Assembly: GCA_945862325.1 (NCBI GenBank)
Contig: CAMAXZ010000013.1
Location: forward strand, 35,068 to 99,067
DNA: 64,000 nucleotides
From: Klebsiella pneumoniae
GTDB taxonomy: Bacteria; Myxococcota_A; UBA796; SXON01
Reading direction: 5' to 3'
The notes beneath the pieces were generated by a model. The model ran no database searches, was not told the DNA's origin, and was given only the letters and a program-made list of their open reading frames with translations. This document shows positions 39,595 through 47,882 of this stretch, piece by piece. The translations under genes and the position numbers were made by a program. Every line of letters starts with the position of its first letter. Position 1 is the stretch's first letter.

Positions 39595-41166
39595 GTGCTC
39601 GTCACTTCCCCCCTTCTCGCGCTCGTCCTCTCCGCCCACGCCGGCTACGTGCCGCGCGCCGTTCTCCTCGACCTCGAGCCCGGCGTCCTCGACGCCGTAC
39701 GCGTCAAGGTCGTCACCCCGGGCGACGGCACGGTCGCGGGCGTGAGCGCGGAGCTCGTGTCCGACTCCGGCGAGGAGACCGTCGTACTCACCGAGTCCGA
39801 CGCGTGGCTCCACGGCGCGGCCACGGGCGTCATCCGAAGCCCCTCCGGCACGGTCATCGTGGACGGTGACCTCCTCCTCACCGTCTACGACGACGTCAGC
39901 GCCGCGCTGATCACGTTCTCGGGCACCGTCGACTCCGACGGTTCGATCTCCCTGACACCGGAGAAGCCGACCGTGGACATCGAGGTCGTCGCCGCCGAGC
40001 TGTTCCCCAACGCCGACGGCAGCTACGACCTCGGCTTCGACTTCAGCGGCGCGGACGCCTACGACATCGCCTACGCCGACGTGGCGATCACCCAGGGGAA
40101 GACCACCACCAAGGCCGAAGTCGACTTCTACGAGATCGGCGCCGTGTGGGGAGGGGAGCTGACCCTCGATCACGAGGGCCTCGTGGAGGTGAAGACCAAG
40201 ACGGTCGACAAGCAGGGCGAGAAGCTGGATTCCAGCAAGGTGAAGCTCGCCGCGCCCTGGGACGACGGCGGCTACGGAGTCAGCGCGCTCGCCACCGACG
40301 AAGATCCGCTCACGAGCGTCGCCCTCGTCGGGGGCACCTCCCATTGTGAGAAAGGCAAGTACTTCGGCGACGACTGCTCCAAGCTCACGGTGGTGTCCGA
40401 CGGCTGGACCCTCGGTGACACGCTCCCCGTCGACGCCTCCGTCGAGCTCGACAACGGCGACACGCTGGTGCTCCCCGCCAACAGCTACCAGGTTGCGACG
40501 GTTACCCAGGTCAAGGTCGGGGCGCTCGGCGGCGCGGTGACCGTCAAGCTCGACGGCGCCACCGCCACTCTCAAGACCGGCACCCTCGGCGGCGGCGGGG
40601 CGTACACCTACATGTTCTGGGTGCAACCTGCACGAAGCGCCGTCCAGGGTGTGTTCGTCTCCATCGCGGAAGACGCCGACGGCGCTCAGTGGCTCTCGGT
40701 GTCGGCCTTCGCCGCCGACCCCGACGACGTGCCCGCCGCCGTGTCGGTGGCGCTCGACGGCGGCCGGCCCTACGAGCTCGCGTTCGACGACGCGGTGGCC
40801 GTCGTGTTCGCGGGCGGTGTGGGCCTCTCCGGCGACCCCGTCGGCATCGACGTCTCCGGCAAGGTGAGCCTGCTCGGCGAGTCGAACAGCCGCGGTCGCC
40901 AGAAGACCCTCGCGAAGGGCAAGTTCTACGCCACGCTCTCGCGCGACGGCGACGGCGACCTCAGCCTCTCGGGTGCCGACAAGGACACCGTCTCCGCGAA
41001 GGGCGACATCCTCATCGGCGGCGAGCCCATCGATTTCGAGCTCACGACGAACGACGACGGCGTCGAGGAGATCTCCGCGCCGCCGGCGGTGATGCTCTCG
41101 AACGGCTCGGGCACCCGCTTCACGTCGAGCACGTCTACCCAGACGCAGCAGACCGAGCTGCTCTGA
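39595..41166 (+). CDS. Large secreted protein, family shared with the 47883-49478 gene
   Basis: 523 residues from GTG 39595. The signal is about 16 residues (MLVTSPLLALVLSAHAG). The mature protein is acidic, Gly/Asp-rich and beta-rich with no membrane segment. It shares with its paralogue ADAWLHGAAT, GVSALATDEDPLT, LTVxSDGWT, LLGxxNxRGRQxTLAKGxF, RDxDGDxxLxGxDKD and a Gln-x-LL C-terminus. No known domain recognised; an extracellular or outer-membrane-associated structural protein is a guess. Confidence 0.7.
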   Translation: MLVTSPLLALVLSAHAGYVPRAVLLDLEPGVLDAVRVKVVTPGDGTVAGVSAELVSDSGEETVVLTESDAWLHGAATGVIRSPSGTVIVDGDLLLTVYDDVSAALITFSGTVDSDGSISLTPEKPTVDIEVVAAELFPNADGSYDLGFDFSGADAYDIAYADVAITQGKTTTKAEVDFYEIGAVWGGELTLDHEGLVEVKTKTVDKQGEKLDSSKVKLAAPWDDGGYGVSALATDEDPLTSVALVGGTSHCEKGKYFGDDCSKLTVVSDGWTLGDTLPVDASVELDNGDTLVLPANSYQVATVTQVKVGALGGAVTVKLDGATATLKTGTLGGGGAYTYMFWVQPARSAVQGVFVSIAEDADGAQWLSVSAFAADPDDVPAAVSVALDGGRPYELAFDDAVAVVFAGGVGLSGDPVGIDVSGKVSLLGESNSRGRQKTLAKGKFYATLSRDGDGDLSLSGADKDTVSAKGDILIGGEPIDFELTTNDDGVEEISAPPAVMLSNGSGTRFTSSTSTQTQQTELL

Positions 41167-41240
41167 GGTAGGTGGCGGGTCGCCCGCTCCGCATCCCTGG
41201 CGCGGGCACGACGGGCTTGCGGACGCGCGGGCGGAGGGTG

Positions 41241-41246
41241 TAGGCT
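41241..41246 (+). promoter_or_regulatory. -10 element six bases before a start codon (leaderless type)
   Basis: TAGGCT, six bases, then GTG at 41253. No ribosome binding site is present between them. Confidence 0.4.
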
Positions 41247-41252
41247 GGAACG

Positions 41253-42392
41253 GTGCAACGCGAGGGGGAAGTGCGGCGGTCGCTGCGTGTGGCCGGCGGC
41301 GGGCCCGATGCGATGCGTGGCCCGCTCGGTCTGTCGGTGGCGCTGGGCGTGATCGCCTCGCGTGGACTGCTGCGCCTGCCGAGGCGGCGCGAGCCGGAGC
41401 CGGCGGAGGATGCGCTGGAGCGGGCGATCGCGCTATTGGACGGGCAGGGCAATGCCAGTGCGGGACTTGTTCGCCTTGGTGACAAGCGCGTCCTGCTGTC
41501 GGACTGCGGCGCGGCCTTCATCATGTATGCTCGCCACGGCGGCTCGCTCGTCGCGCTGTTTGATCCGGTTGGGCCCAAACATCTGTGGGCACCGCTCGTG
41601 GTGAAATTTACCGCCATGGCGCGGCGCAGCCGCTGCCGTCCGGTGTTCTACCAGGTTTCTGCCGAATTCCTGCCGATTGCCGTCGGAATGCGGTTGCAGG
41701 TGTTGAAGCTGGGTGAGCAGGCGGTGGTCGATCTGAGCGCCTTCACCCTGGCCGGCCGTGACTGGCTGAAGCTGCGTCGCTCGATCAATCGCGCGGAACG
41801 CGATGGGCTGGTGTTCGAGCTGTTGCATCCCGACGCCGTGCGATCCGTTCTGCCGGAACTGGCCGCCGTCTCCAATGCATGGCTTGCGGCGCAAGATGCT
41901 GGTGAAAAGCGATTTTCGCTCGGATTCTTCGAGCCGGATTATCTGGCCTCGGGCTCGGTCGCCGTCATTCGCGTCGAAGGCGAGATTGTCGCATTCGCCT
42001 CGTTGATGACCGCCTCGTCCAACGGGGATGCCTTCATCGATCTGATGCGCCATGTGCCGGGTGTACATCGCGGCATGATGGACCTGCTGTTCGTGCGGAT
42101 CATGGAAGCCCTGAAGGGCCAGGGTTTTCGCACGCTCAATCTCGGCATGGCGCCGCTGTCGGGGCTCGCCGATGACAACCGCGCGCCGGTGTGGAACACG
42201 CTGGCCCGACAGATGTTCGAGCATGGCGAACGATTCTACAACTTCCGCGGGGTCAGGACCTTCAAAGAGAAGTTCGATCCCGAGTGGCAGCCGCGTTATC
42301 TCGCGGTTGCGGGGCAGGGCTTTCCCATGTTTGCGTTGATGGATCTGACGCTGCTGATTGGCGGCGGCCTATGGGGTCTGATGCGCAAATGA
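41253..42392 (+). CDS. MprF-type phosphatidylglycerol lysyl/alanyl-transferase domain (DUF2156), without flippase
   Basis: 379 residues. From about residue 65 to the end it matches the C-terminal synthetase domain of MprF: GDKRVLLSDCGAAFIMYARHGGSLVALFDPVGP, RPVFYQVSAEFLPIA, RDWLKLRRSINRAERDGLVFE, EKRFSLGFFEPDYLASGSVAVI, FIDLMRH, FRTLNLGMAPLSGLADDNRAPVW, FYNFRGVRTFKEKFDPEW. It would aminoacylate phosphatidylglycerol with aminoacyl-tRNA, lowering surface charge. Full MprF has an N-terminal flippase; here only a short GLSVALGVIASRGLLRL precedes. Base composition drops from about 41420 onward and resembles alphaproteobacterial genes, suggesting transfer. Confidence 0.85.
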   Translation: MQREGEVRRSLRVAGGGPDAMRGPLGLSVALGVIASRGLLRLPRRREPEPAEDALERAIALLDGQGNASAGLVRLGDKRVLLSDCGAAFIMYARHGGSLVALFDPVGPKHLWAPLVVKFTAMARRSRCRPVFYQVSAEFLPIAVGMRLQVLKLGEQAVVDLSAFTLAGRDWLKLRRSINRAERDGLVFELLHPDAVRSVLPELAAVSNAWLAAQDAGEKRFSLGFFEPDYLASGSVAVIRVEGEIVAFASLMTASSNGDAFIDLMRHVPGVHRGMMDLLFVRIMEALKGQGFRTLNLGMAPLSGLADDNRAPVWNTLARQMFEHGERFYNFRGVRTFKEKFDPEWQPRYLAVAGQGFPMFALMDLTLLIGGGLWGLMRK

Positions 42393-42498
42393 ACGGAATG
42401 CCTGGCGGACGTTGCCTGCTCGCCGCGCTTTGCCTGATGTCGAGGGCTCTGGGCGACAGCGTGATACGTGCACTGGCTCGGCCCCCTTTGGAGACACG

Positions 42499-42984
42499 AT
42501 GGCGAACGACGGTAGGATCGGCGGTACCGGGGCGGCGCTGGGAGTGGTCGCGGTCGTAGTGGGGGTCGCGGCCTGCGTGGGCGGGTTGTCGGCGGCGATG
42601 GCCGTCGTGGTCGCCGTCCCGAACTTCGTGATGACGCAGCTGAGGGCGAAGCGGTTGGAGGTGCCCGGCAACGTCGAGAGCATCGTGACCGCGGAGCTCG
42701 CCTATGGCGACGTCCACGACGCGTGGCTGCCCGTGGGGTCGGAGCCGGAGGCGCGCCGGTCGGTCTCTACGCAGCTTCGCCCGTTCCGAACGGACGAGGC
42801 GTGGACCAGGCTCGGCTGGAGCCCAGAAGGAGACATCCGCGGGGCCTATTGGGTGGTGGTCACGCCGGCGGGCTTCGAGGTGCCCGGCGTGTGCGACGTG
42901 GACGGCGACGGCGTCCTGGCGGAGTACGTGGCGGGGTCCGATACGCATGACGCGCGCGCGATCACCGCGCCGGACGTTTTCTGA
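42499..42984 (+). CDS. Small membrane-anchored protein, pseudopilin-like
   Basis: 161 residues from ATG 42499. One N-terminal hydrophobic helix (about 12-40) ends in AVVVAVPNFVMTQLRAKRLEVPGNVESIVTAEL, which strongly resembles type IV pilin/pseudopilin helices (IPNFxxxQxRAKxxEAxxNLxxI). The usual GFTLIE cleavage site with Glu5 is missing. A small C-terminal domain ends with CDVDGDGVLAEYVAG, an acidic loop. Possibly a minor pilin or a degenerate one. Confidence 0.6.
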   Translation: MANDGRIGGTGAALGVVAVVVGVAACVGGLSAAMAVVVAVPNFVMTQLRAKRLEVPGNVESIVTAELAYGDVHDAWLPVGSEPEARRSVSTQLRPFRTDEAWTRLGWSPEGDIRGAYWVVVTPAGFEVPGVCDVDGDGVLAEYVAGSDTHDARAITAPDVF

Positions 42985-43042
42985 GCGCGCCGCCCTGCAC
43001 GGAGAGTTAGAGGGGGAACGCCGGTGGACCATCGAGGTGCTC

Positions 43043-43657
43043 ATGTTCCTTCTGCTCGCGACGGCACAGGCGGCGATCGGTATGGACGTCGGGGTCGGTC
43101 TACGTCAGGACGACAACCCCGACACCGGCCGAAGGTTGTCGATCAACGCCAGCGCACGGCGCCACTTCGGCCCGTATGTCGCGGCCGAGGCGGGCGTCTC
43201 GGCGCGCCTGCCGCTCGGGAGCGAGGTCGGCCGTTACACGCACGCGTTGGCCGCCATTTTGGTTGAAACCGGCTCGACCACGTTCTCCCAGCCAGTCGAC
43301 GTCGAGCTCGGCTCGTTGGCGTTGCACGCGCAATTCTCCCCTTGGAAGGACCCCCACGCGGTCAAGGTCGGGATGTGGCCGTACGCGCTCGTCGGGGTGG
43401 ACCTCCGCCTCGTAGAGTACGCGCAGGCCACGCTCAACGAGGACTACGTCGACGGCGTCGCGGGCGCCGAGCCGGCGACGATCGACGAAACGTCGCGCGA
43501 GCGCCGGGTTCTTCCCAGCCCCACCGTCGGGCTCGGCTTCGACGTCTGGTTCGCCGACCGCTTCGGCGTGCGGATGGTGGTCAACGAGCGCGTCTCGCTG
43601 GACCAGGAGCCGACCACCTCCGGCACCGCGCTGGTGAGCGCCATGCTGAGGTTCTGA
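43043..43657 (+). CDS. Secreted beta-barrel-like protein 1 of 3
   Basis: 204 residues. A ten-residue signal (MFLLLATAQA) is followed by amphipathic strands (MDVGVGLRQDDN, LSINASARRHFGPYVAAEAGVSARL, ALVGVDLRLVEYA, TVGLGFDVWFADRFGVRMVVNERVSL) and a C-terminal strand ending in Phe (SAMLRF), the outer-membrane barrel sorting signal. It overlaps the next gene by TGATG, so the three barrels are co-translated. Family unknown. Confidence 0.65.
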   Translation: MFLLLATAQAAIGMDVGVGLRQDDNPDTGRRLSINASARRHFGPYVAAEAGVSARLPLGSEVGRYTHALAAILVETGSTTFSQPVDVELGSLALHAQFSPWKDPHAVKVGMWPYALVGVDLRLVEYAQATLNEDYVDGVAGAEPATIDETSRERRVLPSPTVGLGFDVWFADRFGVRMVVNERVSLDQEPTTSGTALVSAMLRF

Positions 43658-44265
43658 TGTTGGTCCTCCTGCTCACCACCGCGTCGGCGGCCGATCTGTC
43701 CGACAGTCGGCTCATGCTGGGCGTCGGCGTCGAGGCCGTCACCAACGACCCCTTCGTGTACCGCCGAGGCGTGCGCCTCTCGGTCGGGTGGAGCCCGAAC
43801 CCGTTGGTGGAGGTCGGCGCCAGCGGGGCGTGGTACCCCACCCTCGGAACGGGCGGCGAGGGCGACCTGGATTGGCGGCCGCTCACCAACGAGCTGGGCG
43901 AGTACCGGGTCGTGCCGGACCTCTCGCTCATCCAGGCGCAGGGTCAGCTGACCCTACGGATCCACGCGCTTCGCGCTTCGCTCGGCGGCGAGTGGACCGG
44001 CAGCGTCGGGGTGCTCGCCGGGATGGGCGTCATGGCGACGCGGGACGACCTGAACGCGATCGCAGACCACAGCGCCGCGGCCCGGGCCACCCAGAACCAG
44101 CTCCACGGCAGCAGCGCGCTCGGCGGTTTCGTCCAGGCGCGTACGCGCCGGGTGGGCGTGCGCGTCCGCTACGAGTCCGACGTCTACATCGAGACGATCG
44201 CCAGCGAAACTCTCGAGTTCAAGGACAATGCGATGTTTGGCGTGGAGGTCCTGTGTTGGCTCTGA
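43657..44265 (+). CDS. Secreted beta-barrel-like protein 2 of 3
   Basis: 202 residues. Signal MLVLLLTTASA, then alternating strands (MLGVGVEAVTNDPFVYRRGVRLSVGWSPNPLVEVGASGAWYP, GFVQARTRRVGVRVRYESDVYIETI) ending in FGVEVLCWL. The strand pattern and YRRG turn resemble outer-membrane porin-like proteins with an OMP-type N-terminal domain. Its end overlaps the third gene by 13 bases. Confidence 0.65.
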   Translation: MLVLLLTTASAADLSDSRLMLGVGVEAVTNDPFVYRRGVRLSVGWSPNPLVEVGASGAWYPTLGTGGEGDLDWRPLTNELGEYRVVPDLSLIQAQGQLTLRIHALRASLGGEWTGSVGVLAGMGVMATRDDLNAIADHSAAARATQNQLHGSSALGGFVQARTRRVGVRVRYESDVYIETIASETLEFKDNAMFGVEVLCWL

Positions 44266-44780
44266 TCCTCGCCGCCAAAGCCGATACTGTCGTGCTCCAC
44301 GTCGGCGCGGCTGGCGTCGCCCGCTTCCTGCCCATGTCGAACGCGATCGAACACACCGCGGCACGGCTCGAGCTCGGGGCGGGCGTCCCCAGCGTCCAGG
44401 CGTACGTCGTCGCGCAGATCGGCGCGCACAACACCACCGACGTCTCGCAGTCAGGAGCCTCCGCCGGCCTCCCGGGAGACTTCCTGCTCACCAACGTTGG
44501 CGCCGGCGGGCGTTTCCCGCTGTCGACCGTCGGGCGGCTGCGCGTCGTTCCCCACGTGGAGGTCGGGGTGTCCTTGTTCGACGCGCCCATCAAGAGGGCC
44601 GTCGGTTTCTACCCCCCGCAGAGCGTCGGCGCGTGGGCGCAGCTCGGTTGCGACGTCGGCGTGTCCATCCTCGACGACGACATGGTCACCGCCTACGTCG
44701 GGCTGGATGCGGGGTATGCCACCAACCCGGGTCTCGGGCTCATCGTCGCACCACGGCTCGGGTTGGCGGCGAACTTCTGA
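44253..44780 (+). CDS. Secreted beta-barrel-like protein 3 of 3
   Basis: 175 residues from GTG 44253, giving the ten-residue signal MLALILAAKA. Strands such as TAARLELGAGVPSVQAYVVAQIGAH, GRLRVVPHVEVGVSLFD, MVTAYVGLDAGYA and a terminal LGLAANF support a small barrel. Together with its two neighbours it may form one outer-membrane assembly; the three share plan rather than clear sequence identity. Confidence 0.6.
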   Translation: MLALILAAKADTVVLHVGAAGVARFLPMSNAIEHTAARLELGAGVPSVQAYVVAQIGAHNTTDVSQSGASAGLPGDFLLTNVGAGGRFPLSTVGRLRVVPHVEVGVSLFDAPIKRAVGFYPPQSVGAWAQLGCDVGVSILDDDMVTAYVGLDAGYATNPGLGLIVAPRLGLAANF

Positions 44781-44804
44781 CGGAAGAGGGCTCGCCCGAC
44801 ACGC

Positions 44805-44851
44805 ATGAGAGACGGCTGTGAGGTTTGGTGGGGACGGGCCGCGGGTAGGGT
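44805..44851 (+). promoter_or_regulatory. Direct-repeat promoter element, looser third copy
   Basis: ATGAGAG-ACGGCT-GTGAGGT (44805-44824) has the same half-sites but a period of 13 rather than 11; TAGGGT follows 21 bases later (44846-44851), and the ATG is 49 bases after the repeat. Compare 39525-39570 and 49501-49547. Confidence 0.35.
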
Positions 44852-44873
44852 AGGCCGCCCACCCCGGATCCGC

Positions 44874-46253
44874 ATGTCGCCTCGCCCCCTGTTCGCGCTC
44901 GCTCTCTTCGCCGTGCCCCTCTCCGCCTGTGGCACGCCCGCAGACACCGCCGACAGCGCCGCGGTCGACGTCGACGGCGACGGCGTGGCCGTGCCGGACG
45001 ACTGCGATGACGACGACGCCGCCGTGTTCCCTGGCGCCGCCGAGAGCTGCAACGGCGTCGACGACGACTGCGACGGGGCGACCGACGAGGATCCGCCCAC
45101 GTGGTACGCCGACGCCGACGGCGACGGGTTCGGCGACGTCGCGGCCGCCGAGTCCGCGTGCACGGCGCCGGACGACACCGTGGCCGACGCCACCGACTGC
45201 GACGACACGGACGCGGGCGTCCACCCCGGCGCCACCGACGGCTGTGACACCGTGGACAACGACTGTGACGGCGCCGTCGACGAAGACCCGCCCACCTGGT
45301 ACTTCGACGCTGACCTCGACGGGTTCGGCGACCCGGCGGTGGCGCAGACCGTGTGCGCGCCGCCCGACGGCAGCGTGGCCGACGGGACCGACTGCGACGA
45401 CACGCGCCCGGGGCTCCACCCCTACGATCTCGATGGCGACGGCGCCGCGGACGGGTGCGGGTGGCGGAGCGTGAGCGCGGGCGGGTACCACACCTGCGCG
45501 ATCGACAGCGACGAGGCGATGGTGTGCTGGGGCCAGAACACCGAGGTGAACCGCCCGCTGCACGCCCCGGTCGGGGTGACGTTCCGGAGTGTGCGCTCGG
45601 GCAACGGTCACGCGTGCGGTGTCCTGACGGACGGCTCGCTCCGGTGTTGGGGCGACAACACGTACGGCGAGACGGCCGCACCTTCCGGCAACTTCCTCGC
45701 GGTGAGCGCCGGCTACTCCCATTCCTGCGCGATCGACACCGCGGGCGCGGTGAGCTGCTGGGGCAGCAGCCTGGACGCCCAGACGACAGCCCCGGCAGGC
45801 CAGTTCACCACCCTGGACAGCGGCCTCAACGGCAACGGCCACACCTGCGCGCTCGACGGCGCCGGCGCGGCGACCTGCTGGGGCTACAACGGCCACGGTC
45901 AGACCGACGCGGTGGCCGGCTCGTTCGTGGCGGTGGACGTCGGTGGGTCCCACTCCTGCGCGCTCGACGCCGCCGGCGCCATCTCCTGCTGGGGCACCGA
46001 CTACTACGGGCAGTCCACGGCGCCCGCCGGCACGTTCGTGTCGTTCGCGGCCGGCGCCGACCACACGTGCGGGGTCGAGGACGACGGAAGCCTGCAGTGT
46101 TGGGGCTACGACGACGACGGGCAGTCCACTCCGCCGACGACCGGCTCGTTCGTGGCGGTGACCGCGGGGATCTTCCATTCGTGCGCCCTCGACGTCGCGG
46201 GGGCCGTCACGTGCTGGGGCAGCAACTCCCTCGGCCAGTCCACGGTGCCGTAG
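44874..46253 (+). CDS. Lipoprotein with MopE-like Asp/Cys repeats and RCC1-like propeller
   Basis: 459 residues. Signal ends VPLSAC (Cys19). Residues about 30-190 hold MopE-type repeats (CDDDDAAVFPGAAESCNGVDDDCDGATDEDP, then WYADADGDGFGD), which bind calcium through acidic loops. Residues about 195-459 hold about seven RCC1-like blades (VSAGGYHTCAIDSDEAMVCWGQN and variants, each with HTCAxD...CWG), forming a propeller closed by disulfides. Such proteins are common on myxobacterial surfaces. Ligand unknown; it follows the three-barrel operon but has its own promoter candidate. Confidence 0.88.
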   Translation: MSPRPLFALALFAVPLSACGTPADTADSAAVDVDGDGVAVPDDCDDDDAAVFPGAAESCNGVDDDCDGATDEDPPTWYADADGDGFGDVAAAESACTAPDDTVADATDCDDTDAGVHPGATDGCDTVDNDCDGAVDEDPPTWYFDADLDGFGDPAVAQTVCAPPDGSVADGTDCDDTRPGLHPYDLDGDGAADGCGWRSVSAGGYHTCAIDSDEAMVCWGQNTEVNRPLHAPVGVTFRSVRSGNGHACGVLTDGSLRCWGDNTYGETAAPSGNFLAVSAGYSHSCAIDTAGAVSCWGSSLDAQTTAPAGQFTTLDSGLNGNGHTCALDGAGAATCWGYNGHGQTDAVAGSFVAVDVGGSHSCALDAAGAISCWGTDYYGQSTAPAGTFVSFAAGADHTCGVEDDGSLQCWGYDDDGQSTPPTTGSFVAVTAGIFHSCALDVAGAVTCWGSNSLGQSTVP

Positions 46254-46309
46254 AAACACGCCGACCCGCTTGCTCGCCGGAGTCGCGCGTCTGCGCCGCC
46301 CCGTCGGCC

Positions 46310-47488
46310 TCACCGGCGCGCCGTCCTCGCCCGCTCCCAGATCTGCAGGAAACGTTCGGCCGACGCCTCGAGAGGCCGGGTGTCCGAGCCCGCCTCGGCG
46401 AGGGCGTGGAACATCGGGTCGACGAGCCCGGTGTGGGCCAGGCCCGACGTGTCGAACGCGTCGGCGCCGCCGTCGGCGCACCCGCGCGGGCCGAACTTGG
46501 GCCCCATGTGGTCGATCCCCCCTTGGAAGTCCGAGCTCCACGCCACGGGCTCGCCCGCCGCCACCGCCACGACGTGGTCCCACTGCAGGCGGTAGTCGTC
46601 GATCGAGTTCGGGCAGTGCTCGGCGGACAACTCGGGTACGGGGCGCGGCCGGAGGTGGGCGAGGTTGGAGCTGACGCCCACCAGCCCCCCGAGCGCCACC
46701 ACAGCGCGGAGCTCGTCGTCCGTGAGCGCGATGGCGTCGTGCCGCACGGCCTCCGCGTTGGCGTGGGTGTAGACGGGCGCGACGCCCCGCGCGCGCAGGA
46801 TCGGCAGGGCATCGGCGAAGGACGCGTCGGACATGTGCGCGAGGTCGACGACGATCCCGGCATCGATCACGTCGGACAAGCGGGCTTCTCCCCAATCCGT
46901 CAGACCGTGCCGCTCGGGGGCCAGCGCCTCCCGCAAGCAACCGGGGACATTCAGGAAGACGAGGCTCCCTTCCTGGCACCACGCGCCGCCGATCCGGTTG
47001 TCCGCGAGGTGCACGGGGGTGATGACGGCCACCCCGCGCTCGGCCCATCCTCGGGCGTCCGCCGCGGAGAAGAGGACCTTGGTGGCGCCCTCGATCCCGT
47101 GCACGACCGCGGTCCGACCGTCAGCGACGATCGCCCGCGCGTCCTCCGGGGTGCGCGCGCAGCCGAAGCGCTCCGCGTGCCGCGCGCAGAACTCCTCCAC
47201 ATACGCCAGCTGACGCTCGATCCGGGCCCGCATCGAGCGCCGCGTCTCGAAGTCCGTGAAGAACGGGTTGGCGTAGGCGAGGCTCACCAGGATCGAGGGC
47301 CCGGGCTCGGCGAGATCCTCAGCGTAGATCTGCTGCTTCAGCGCGTGCTTGTTGGTCCGCTCCGCAGGGGGCTCGGCGTCGAGCCCCCGTCCGTAGACCG
47401 GCACCGCCAACCACGCGGCGAGGTGGATGTGGAGGTCGACGTAGCCGTCGACTGGGGCAGCGGCGGCCGCCAGGATGGGGAGCACCAT
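46310..47488 (-). CDS. Membrane dipeptidase-like protein (peptidase M19 family), secreted
   Basis: 392 residues from ATG 47488 with a short signal (MVLPILAAAAA). M19 features: DLHIHL near the mature N-terminus as first zinc ligands, a HGIEGATKVL bridging Glu, NRIGGAW, VDLAHMSD (His ligand), YTHANAEAVRHD, GGLVGVSS and SSDFQGGIDHMGPK. The DxH at the start is a variant of DGHND. The family cleaves dipeptides, including D-configured ones. It converges with the MopE/RCC1 gene. Confidence 0.85.
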   Translation of the reverse strand: MVLPILAAAAAPVDGYVDLHIHLAAWLAVPVYGRGLDAEPPAERTNKHALKQQIYAEDLAEPGPSILVSLAYANPFFTDFETRRSMRARIERQLAYVEEFCARHAERFGCARTPEDARAIVADGRTAVVHGIEGATKVLFSAADARGWAERGVAVITPVHLADNRIGGAWCQEGSLVFLNVPGCLREALAPERHGLTDWGEARLSDVIDAGIVVDLAHMSDASFADALPILRARGVAPVYTHANAEAVRHDAIALTDDELRAVVALGGLVGVSSNLAHLRPRPVPELSAEHCPNSIDDYRLQWDHVVAVAAGEPVAWSSDFQGGIDHMGPKFGPRGCADGGADAFDTSGLAHTGLVDPMFHALAEAGSDTRPLEASAERFLQIWERARTARR

Positions 47489-47550
47489 CGTCCGGGTGTA
47501 TTCGGCGGCGGTTCCTCGCGCGGACCGCAACCGTCGCTCGGCCGCAAGCT

Positions 47551-47823
47551 CGGCCTTGCACCTCGCAGCTCGGGCGGGAAGACGCGTCGATCACCGCGCT
47601 CGCCGCCCAGTTCCGCATGACGCTGACGGGCATGAAGAAGCATGTCGGCGTGCTGGAGCAGGCGGGCCTGGTCACCACGCAGAAGGTGGGCCGGGTGCGA
47701 ACCTGCACGCTCGGCCCGCGCCGGCTCGAGGACGAGGCCATCGCCTCCGGGAGCACCGAAGGCATGCCCGAGCAGCTCGAGCAGCTCGACGCGCTCGTGC
47801 GGGCACTCCCGGGCGGTGTGTAG
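47551..47823 (+). pseudogene. ArsR-type helix-turn-helix fragment
   Basis: The frame around ATG 47617 reads SITALAAQFRMTLTGMKKHVGVLEQAGLVTTQKVGRVRTCTLGPRRLEDE, the winged helix of ArsR regulators of the SmtB/activator-of-SRPBCC type. The first helices are missing upstream (the frame runs through unrelated ARPQARPCTSQLGRE without a start), and the normal WIxRYR C-terminus is replaced. It is probably decayed, although a 68-residue remnant could still be made. Confidence 0.6.
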
Positions 47824-47882
47824 GCGGCGGCGCCAGCGCGGCGCTGATCGTCGAGTAGCGCCGCGCCGCGCCCGGCGGACGA

